A stretch of DNA of 64,000 nt, taken from Mesorhizobium tamadayense. GTDB lineage: Bacteria; Pseudomonadota; Alphaproteobacteria; Rhizobiales; Rhizobiaceae. Both the position numbers and the translations under genes were made by a program. The notes under the pieces were generated by a model. That model ran no database searches and was not told where the DNA came from. It saw nothing but the letters and a program-made list of their open reading frames with translations. The stretch spans positions 1 to 64,000 of the forward strand of contig NZ_RQXT01000039.1 of assembly GCF_003863365.1 (NCBI RefSeq), read 5' to 3'. Positions 59,212 through 64,000 of this stretch are shown piece after piece (within the stretch, counting starts at the first letter, position 1; the number at the start of each line of letters is the position of its first letter).

Positions 59212-59359
59212 GACTCGATGTCGATGCTCGCCGGCGCTCAGCCGGCGGGCATGACCGAAGCCACGCCCAGCGCTCCGCGCGTTGCCTTCGAACCGCTTGA
59301 GCGGCTGGAACAAGCAGGCCACAATCCCCACCTATGGAGAAATCCAAAGGAGGTTTGAC

Positions 59360-59878
59360 ATGGCTTCTTCCGAACGCGCGGTCCTTGCCGGCGGCTGCTT
59401 CTGGGGCATGCAGGATCTGATCCGCCGCTTCCCCGGCGTGATCTCCACCCGTGTCGGCTATAGCGGCGGCGACGTCCCCAATGCGACCTATCGCAATCAC
59501 GGCACCCATGCCGAGGCGATCGAGATCGTCTTCGATCCAACCAGGACCAGTTTCCGCACGCTGCTCGAGTTCTTCTTCCAGATCCACGACCCGACGACCA
59601 GGAACCGTCAGGGCAACGATGTCGGCATGAGCTACCGCTCGGCGATCTTCTACACCAGCGACGAGCAGAAGCGGGTGGCTGAGGACACGATCGCCGATGT
59701 CGACGCCTCGGGCCTATGGCCAGGCAAGGTCGTCACCGAGCTCGCTCCGGCCGGCCCGTTCTGGGAGGCCGAGCCCGAGCATCAGGATTATCTGGAGCGC
59801 TATCCCAACGGCTACACCTGCCATTTCGTCCGGCCGGGCTGGAAGCTTCCCGTCCGCGAAAAGGCCGCCGCATCATAA
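59360..59878 (+). CDS. msrA: Peptide-methionine (S)-S-oxide reductase
   Basis: 172 residues. Repairs oxidised methionine. The catalytic Cys13 sits in LAGGCFWGMQDLIRRFPGV; GYSGGDVPNATYRNHGTHAE and QGNDVGMSYRSAIFY are further family marks. No resolving Cys cluster is present at the C-terminus except YTCHF. AAGGAGG 6 bases before the ATG. A strong terminator follows. Confidence 0.94.
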   Translation: MASSERAVLAGGCFWGMQDLIRRFPGVISTRVGYSGGDVPNATYRNHGTHAEAIEIVFDPTRTSFRTLLEFFFQIHDPTTRNRQGNDVGMSYRSAIFYTSDEQKRVAEDTIADVDASGLWPGKVVTELAPAGPFWEAEPEHQDYLERYPNGYTCHFVRPGWKLPVREKAAAS

Positions 59879-59916
59879 AAATAGCGGCTACGAGGTAGCC
59901 GCTGGTCCGCGATCAC

Positions 59917-59951
59917 GCCCGCCGTGCCGAAAAGGCATGGCGGGCTTTTTT
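59917..59951 (+). terminator. Rho-independent terminator of msrA
   Basis: GCCCGCCGTGCC-GAAAA-GGCATGGCGGGC followed by TTTTTT; one G-T pair in the stem. A second hairpin AGCGGCTA-CGAGG-TAGCCGCT lies just before it at 59883. Confidence 0.85.
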
Positions 59952-59991
59952 GCGTTTCGGGCGTATGGTCCCGAATTGCCCGCAGGCGGCC

Positions 59992-60186
59992 TCAGCCCTT
60001 GGCCCGGCGGTTCTCGTTCTCGTGGCTGCCGATCCAATGGGCTCGGATACGGTCGCTGGCTTCGAGATAGGCCATGTCGATGAGATAGGTCAGAAGCTTC
60101 TCGCCATCGGCCTCAGCCTTCTGGCGAAGCTCCCGCAAGATCCCCTGCGCGAACTGCAGGTTTTCCATTTTGGTTGGCTGGTCCAT
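59992..60186 (-). CDS. Small helical protein (64 aa)
   Basis: MDQPTKMENLQFAQGILREL then GEKLLTYLIDMAYLEASDRI and a basic end. The central helix pair (LLTYLIDMAYLEA) resembles the C-terminus of the PAS protein at 60657 (MLSYLLDNIQEEI). GGGGG before the ATG at 60186. Unknown role. Confidence 0.65.
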   Translation of the reverse strand: MDQPTKMENLQFAQGILRELRQKAEADGEKLLTYLIDMAYLEASDRIRAHWIGSHENENRRAKG

Positions 60187-60351
60187 CGGTGCCCCCAATG
60201 TCTGCGTGGGAAGTTTGGCTCACTATATTTGTACGAAGGTTATGGGTCTGACTCGCGGCTAAGCTGTATCCGGTTGCACCCGCGCTCGACGAAGTTGTTG
60301 GACACCGCGCGGAAATGTCGATATTTTACGCCCCCAATCCGGATAGCGACC

Positions 60352-60621
60352 ATGCAAGAAGACGAGGGCAGCACACCTGAAAAGTTGCAAGCCATGCTTG
60401 ACGTGGTTGCCAGGTGCGAGCCCTCGAGCGGGAGCGGACAGGCCGATGTCGGCAGGCTGAAGGCCGACGCTGCCAAGGCGGCCAATGTGCTGATCGAATT
60501 CTACGGCGACGCCGCCTTCGAGAGAGCCAGGCTTATCGAGCGTCGCTCGCCCCGGTCGCATTTCGCGCGCATGGTGACTGCCGAGATCGGCCGGCGAGGC
60601 AGGCTTCCGCCCGGAAGCTAG
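60352..60621 (+). CDS. Hypothetical protein (89 aa)
   Basis: MQEDEGSTPEKLQAMLDVVA, then ADVGRLKADAAKAANVLIEF and ERRSPRSHFARMVTAEIGRR. Helical, soluble. The frame opens far upstream but this ATG is the first that fits a normal N-terminus. Weak ribosome site, no family recognised. Confidence 0.5.
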   Translation: MQEDEGSTPEKLQAMLDVVARCEPSSGSGQADVGRLKADAAKAANVLIEFYGDAAFERARLIERRSPRSHFARMVTAEIGRRGRLPPGS

Positions 60622-60656
60622 CCCAGAAACCAGCGAAGAATCCGGCAAACGTCGCC

Positions 60657-61202
60657 TCAGGAAGATTTGCGCCTCCCTGATTTCTCGCCAAGCGTCTGCT
60701 GGATCTCTTCCTGGATGTTGTCCAGGAGGTAGGACAGCATGTCGTGCCCGATCGACTGTGCGATTTCCTTGGCCTGCTCGACATGGTTGTGGATTTCGCG
60801 CAGCGAGTGCTCCTCGCACGCGGCGTCCTGCGTCAGATCGACGAACCAGCCGGGATAGAGCGCTGCCTCGCCCATGCCGTCGACATAGCATTGGCCGACG
60901 GCCAGGATCTTGCGCAGCCCTATCTTTTCCGAGCGGACCTTGTAGACCTCGCGAAAGCCTGACCTGCGCTCGATCGCCTTGCGGATCGCCAGCCGAACCC
61001 TCGGCTGGTCTTCCCGCTCTATGCTTTGCATCCGCCGTTCCAGCGGCGCGCCGTGCGAGAATTCCTCGAGCGTCAGGTCGAAATAGGCGGACAGATTTGC
61101 GTCGTCGTAGACGCGGTCGCGCTTGATGTCCCAGGTCCAAAACCCGTCGATTGGTGGATACCGCATATGCGCATTGCGGCTGCGTTCAGACGCCAAAGTC
61201 AT
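60657..61202 (-). CDS. PAS-domain protein
   Basis: 181 residues. PAS fold about 20-130: GFWTWDIKRDRVYDDANLSA, FDLTLEEFSHGAPLERRMQS and YKVRSEKIGLRKILAVGQCY. The C-terminal helix carries QAKEIAQSIGHDMLSYLLDN. No kinase or output domain is seen, so a single-domain sensor or a partner for another protein. The ATG at 61202 is chosen; the frame reaches 61274 only by a TTG. Confidence 0.75.
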   Translation of the reverse strand: MTLASERSRNAHMRYPPIDGFWTWDIKRDRVYDDANLSAYFDLTLEEFSHGAPLERRMQSIEREDQPRVRLAIRKAIERRSGFREVYKVRSEKIGLRKILAVGQCYVDGMGEAALYPGWFVDLTQDAACEEHSLREIHNHVEQAKEIAQSIGHDMLSYLLDNIQEEIQQTLGEKSGRRKSS

Positions 61203-61758
61203 GAAAACCGCCCGTCCGGTTTCAAGATTCGCCAGTACTATGTCGCAAAACAAAAAAGAAACAAAGTTGTACAAGGCAGGAAATCATAGGACCTGCTGCT
61301 TGCTTACATAGCTTGATCGCATAGTTGGCATAGCCAGAAATGCGGATGATGGAAAATTTTTTCTCGCCGAAACTTTTTTCACTTCGCTGCCGCAACTGAA
61401 GCTTGGTACTTCACGCGATAAGAAAAAGCCTTTGAATTTGAAACAACTTAAAAGATTGTATTCGCTCGGATGCGCCGCCAAGGCTGGACATTCTATCGAT
61501 CTTGCAAGGCCGGCGCGGCAATGCTGATGTGTTGCCTGAGCCGCGCCGGCCGAAGCGGCCTCCAAAAGGGTCGCCGCCCCGGGGATGCTAGCGGCCGTTG
61601 CCGCGCCGACAACCGACCGGTGGTTGAAACTGCGCGACTTCGAGAAGAAGACGAGACCCCTCGCGGTCAGCGACCGGGCCATTTCCAGGGCATATGGCCG
61701 GCATCGCTGGGACCGATGCTTTTTGTGTCTAGGCTTAAGCCTTGCCGATGCCGGGAAC
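61203..61758. other. Gene-free stretch with A/T-rich section
   Basis: No supported gene in 556 bases. From about 61240 to 61470 the sequence is clearly richer in A and T than its surroundings, with runs such as GGAAAATTTTTTCTCG. Open frames on both strands here lack family features and good starts. Confidence 0.5.
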
Positions 61759-62211
61759 TTAGGCCGACTTACGATACGGCTCCCGTCCCTCCTCCGGTTC
61801 GCCATCATCGGCCGCCGAATCGGCGGCGGTCCTGTCTTGCTCGAACTGGCGCGCATCGGGCAGGGGATGCAACCAGCGCTCGCGTCGGCCGATCCACAGC
61901 TCGTAGCTGGGCTCCAGCCCTTCGGTCGGCGCGACATCCAGGCTGCCGATCATCACCTCGGCCTCGTCCTCGCCGACCGACGGCAAGCGGCTGCCGCAGG
62001 TTGGACAGAAGCTTCGCCCGCCATAGGTGCTGGTGATTCCTTCGCTCTCGAATGCCTGGCGTGGCCATATGGCAAAGGCCTGGTAGGCCGATCCGCTGGT
62101 CTTGCGGCAGTCCTTGCAATGGCAAAGACCGACCCTTAGCGGCTCGCCGGTCACCCGGAACTGGACGCCGCCGCACAGGCAGCTGCCGCTGCGCATGACA
62201 TCGTTGGACAT
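61759..62211 (-). CDS. GFA-family zinc protein
   Basis: 150 residues. GSCLCGGVQFRVTG, LCHCKDCRKTSGSAYQAFAI and FCPTCGSRLPSV carry the Cys ligands of the GFA fold. The C-terminal 30 residues are Asp/Glu-rich. AGGAGG 8 bases before the ATG at 62211. Reaction unknown, as for most of the family. Confidence 0.85.
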   Translation of the reverse strand: MSNDVMRSGSCLCGGVQFRVTGEPLRVGLCHCKDCRKTSGSAYQAFAIWPRQAFESEGITSTYGGRSFCPTCGSRLPSVGEDEAEVMIGSLDVAPTEGLEPSYELWIGRRERWLHPLPDARQFEQDRTAADSAADDGEPEEGREPYRKSA

Positions 62212-62300
62212 GGCCGTTCCTCCTGCAGCCGGAATCTTGGTGTCATCACCCGCTACAATTCGCATGCTGCCGTAACGGTTCCGCACCGCGGTTGGAAGCG

Positions 62301-62594
62301 TCACTCAACCGGGGAAGTCGAAGACCGGTTCCTCGCAGCGGTAGACGCGGCACGGACCGTCATGGTCGGAACCGCGACCGACATCGGAACTTCCGGCCAG
62401 TCGCACTCATTGCCGAATTGGCGCACGAAGCGATCATAGGTGTCGGGCCCGGTGGTCAGCACCGCGGCGTGCCGGCTCTGGATCAGCGCCTGCGTCTCGG
62501 CACAGGTCATGGCACGCGCGTCGGGCCGCGCATCGGCGGCGCCCGCGGTCCACAATATCGTGCCGGCAACAAGGGCGGTCGACAGGCTTTTCAT
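62301..62594 (-). CDS. Secreted hypothetical protein with Cys pair
   Basis: 97 residues. Signal peptide MKSLSTALVAGTILWTAGAA ending DA. The mature part has MTCAETQALIQSRHAAVLTT, GPDTYDRFVRQFGNEC and a Val-rich end. The pattern C.....L......AVL.TGP.TYDR(F/Y)V......C is a recurrent secreted family in Rhizobiales of unknown role. The start is the ATG at 62594; an alternative lies at 62642. Confidence 0.72.
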   Translation of the reverse strand: MKSLSTALVAGTILWTAGAADARPDARAMTCAETQALIQSRHAAVLTTGPDTYDRFVRQFGNECDWPEVPMSVAVPTMTVRAASTAARNRSSTSPVE

Positions 62595-62647
62595 GGAGGC
62601 ACCGGGCTTCCAATCGTGGCTTTCGGGATAGCGAATATGCATCGCTG

Positions 62648-62815
62648 CTAGAACACCGCAAGGTATCTGAGCAGCGATATGACGCCGATGATGATGACGA
62701 CGATCTGGGCGATCTGCCTTGTGCGGCCATCGAGCGGGAGGCGCTGCACCAGATAGAGCACCAGGATCACCACCAGGAAGGTGATCAGGATGCCGATGAG
62801 AACCGATGCGCCCAT
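62648..62815 (-). CDS. Small two-helix membrane protein (Thivi_2564-like)
   Basis: 55 residues: MGASVLIGILITFLVVILVL (helix 1), YLVQRLPLDGRTRQIAQ, then IVVIIIGVISLLRYLAVF (helix 2). Two helices with a short polar loop are typical of Thivi_2564-type proteins. GGAGG lies 8 bases before the ATG, and a perfect EcfG-type promoter 38 bases upstream. Confidence 0.75.
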   Translation of the reverse strand: MGASVLIGILITFLVVILVLYLVQRLPLDGRTRQIAQIVVIIIGVISLLRYLAVF

Positions 62816-62852
62816 TTACCCGCCTCCTGTCGCCCCAAAGCGGGCTGCCCTC

Positions 62853-62878
62853 AACGTTGTCGGCGCGGAAATGGTTCC
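62853..62878 (-). promoter_or_regulatory. EcfG-type promoter
   Basis: Minus strand: GGAAC, 17 bases, CGTT, 38 bases before the ATG at 62815. It is back to back with the plus-strand promoter at 62906. Confidence 0.72.
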
Positions 62879-62905
62879 GGACTGTTCGGATCGAGGATGT
62901 GTTGT

Positions 62906-62931
62906 GGAACGCGAGGAAGGTCCAGCGCGTT
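62906..62931 (+). promoter_or_regulatory. EcfG-type promoter
   Basis: GGAAC, 17 bases, CGTT, 33 bases before the ATG at 62964. Confidence 0.72.
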
Positions 62932-62963
62932 GTTTAGCATCTTCGAATGCTTCAGGATGGAAG

Positions 62964-63098
62964 ATGAAAGACGTTTTCAGCACCGTCGCGATCATTGCAT
63001 CGATCGCGGTCGTCATCGCGCTCTTGTTGATGGTTCCCAAGGGTATCGAGGCCGGTTCGGGGCCCGTCGTTACGTTCGACCATACCGATCCGCGGTAG
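62964..63098 (+). CDS. Small membrane protein (44 aa)
   Basis: MKDVFSTVAIIASIAVVIAL continues the helix with LLMVPKG, then a short polar tail ending HTDPR. AGGATGGA before the ATG and a perfect EcfG-type promoter 33 bases upstream support it. Single-helix protein, function unknown. Confidence 0.68.
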   Translation: MKDVFSTVAIIASIAVVIALLLMVPKGIEAGSGPVVTFDHTDPR

Positions 63099-63119
63099 AG
63101 AGAGGCCGGTAGTTTCGGC

Positions 63120-63145
63120 GGAACATGCGCGCCCGCTCAAGAGTT
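63120..63145 (+). promoter_or_regulatory. EcfG-type promoter
   Basis: GGAAC, 17 bases, AGTT, 50 bases before the ATG at 63195. Confidence 0.6.
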
Positions 63146-63194
63146 CATTCCCTCGTAGCAGACGTGGATTACTCGGTCGAAAGAGGAAAAGGTC

Positions 63195-63359
63195 ATGAGT
63201 CTCGGCACAATTCTCATCATTATTCTTATTCTTGCTTTGCTGGGCGGCTTTAGCGGCTTGGGCGGCGGACCCTTCTATGGCACAGGCTACTATGGCGGCG
63301 GCGGCCTCGGACTCATCCTGGTAATTTTGATCATCCTGGTGCTGCTCGGACGGCTCTAA
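63195..63359 (+). CDS. DUF3309-family small membrane protein
   Basis: 54 residues: MSLGTILIIILILALLGGFS, a Gly/Tyr-rich loop (GTGYYGGGG), and LGLILVILIILVLLGRL. This helix - Gly/Tyr loop - helix build is that of DUF3309 proteins. AAAAGG before the ATG, and EcfG-type promoter upstream. Inner membrane, stress-linked by promoter. Confidence 0.85.
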   Translation: MSLGTILIIILILALLGGFSGLGGGPFYGTGYYGGGGLGLILVILIILVLLGRL

Positions 63360-63443
63360 TCGCCGCTAGCTGGCATGTCCTTGATGCCGGCTACCTCCTC
63401 GCCGCGACCGGCGAGTTGGCGGTAGTCTCCTCGGACCCAAGCG

Positions 63444-63614
63444 TCAGGCGTTCCGGCTTCCTCGTTCGCCGCATTCCAGGCACACCATGCTGTGCCCCGG
63501 GCAGTTTAGCCGGTGCGTTCCTTCCGGGCAGCAATGGCCGTTGGAACTGACCCAGCGGGCGCAAACGAAAACCTTCCTGGCGCCGTGGCAGCGCCGGCAT
63601 TCCGTCGAGGGCAT
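63444..63614 (-). CDS. Small Cys-rich zinc-ribbon-like protein
   Basis: 56 residues: MPSTECRRCHGARKVFVCAR, then GHCCPEGTHRLNCPGHSMVC and LECGERG. Two CxxC pairs (CRRC, CLEC) plus further Cys and His could bind one or two zinc ions. AGGAG 6 bases before the ATG at 63614 selects this start. Function unknown. Confidence 0.68.
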   Translation of the reverse strand: MPSTECRRCHGARKVFVCARWVSSNGHCCPEGTHRLNCPGHSMVCLECGERGSRNA

Positions 63615-63859
63615 CAGATTCTCCTGAGGCGAGGCGCGATGCTCCCCTTCAACGACCGTGTTCATCCGCTTAGTCCCCAACGACTGGATTGTCGGCCCGG
63701 TTTTTCGAAAACCTTACATTAGCTTTCAGCGATATAAAAGCCGCGACGGCCGATGACGAAAGTTTCAACGGTCGCGCGCTTTCCCTTTGCGCCGCCCTTG
63801 CTAAAGGTGGTCCGGGCAGATTCTGCCGGGCAGGGCAGGGCGGACGGGAACCTCTGGCA

Positions 63860-64000
63860 ATGACATGGACCGGCGCGGGCGCGCTTTTCATCCTCGTGCT
63901 CACTTATGCCGGCGTCGCTGTCGGCCGCATTCCGGGCCTCAGGCTCGACCGCGCCGGCATCGCGCTGCTCGGCGGCGCCGCCATGATCGCCATCGGCGCG
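63860..64000 (+). CDS. Membrane transporter, partial (anion/ArsB-NhaD-like)
   Basis: Cut by the window edge after 47 residues: MTWTGAGALFILVLTYAGVA, then GRIPGLRLDRAGIALLGGAA. The start with VGRIPGLxLDRxGIALLGA is the N-terminus of SLC13/ArsB-type anion transporters. Full identity needs the sequence beyond 64000. Confidence 0.65.
   Translation, partial: MTWTGAGALFILVLTYAGVAVGRIPGLRLDRAGIALLGGAAMIAIGA

Noticed and set aside
61284..62036. Open frames on both strands in the 61.2-61.8 kb gap
   Set aside because: Low-complexity, Arg/Ser-rich translations, partly antisense to the GFA gene, and no homology-like motif.

Overview
The window is high-GC chromosomal DNA that reads as an alphaproteobacterium of the Rhizobiales, most like Mesorhizobium or a close relative. 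This rests on recognised families (YghU-type GST, DUF982, DUF1127, HWE histidine kinase, SPW-repeat protein, Iron_permease-type proteins, GGAAC/NGTT stress promoters) and on dense GC-rich palindromic repeats between genes. It has not been checked against a database. No rRNA, tRNA, CRISPR array, replication origin or complete insertion sequence was seen.

Layout. Bases 1-18.4 kb hold scattered metabolic genes: exonuclease III, an amidase, a cysteine hydrolase, GFA proteins, a cytosine-deaminase-like amidohydrolase, a sulfotransferase, an aminotransferase, a PEBP protein and YghU. Between them lie five copies of a very short peptide gene (four intact, one decayed). Their MKKxYxKP(T/D)(F/L)xRKG(K/R)LSA start looks like a RiPP/lasso leader. 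From 18.4 to 23.4 kb come a trypsin-like protein without its catalytic residues, a LysR regulator, SDR enzymes and a hicAB locus whose toxin gene carries an amber codon. A five-gene branched-chain-type ABC transporter operon fills 23.7-28.3 kb. An HxlR regulator with two matching operator-like palindromes, and an Lrp-dpaL-M20 peptidase module for diaminopropionate, lie at 28.5-33.5 kb. A PAS-PAS-GGDEF-EAL protein follows.

From 36 to 63.6 kb the region is crowded with small stress-type genes: CsbD, DUF892, SPW, ElaB/DUF883-like, BrkB, DUF3309, small membrane proteins and secreted peptides. Eleven sites matching GGAAC-N16/17-NGTT, the promoter type of the alphaproteobacterial general stress sigma factor EcfG, lie just upstream of genes here and at 15.6 kb. 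Many of these small genes are therefore likely one general stress response regulon. An HWE-type histidine kinase lies in the same region. A second Lrp gene faces tryptophan 2,3-dioxygenase across two palindromes.

Bases 55.2-58.8 kb are a decayed prophage fragment: terminase genes with several frameshifts. The large terminase gene is split by a bestrophin-like gene that has a repeat element on each side. Three otherwise intact genes (hicA, an HD-domain gene and the bestrophin) are each broken by one in-frame TAG codon.
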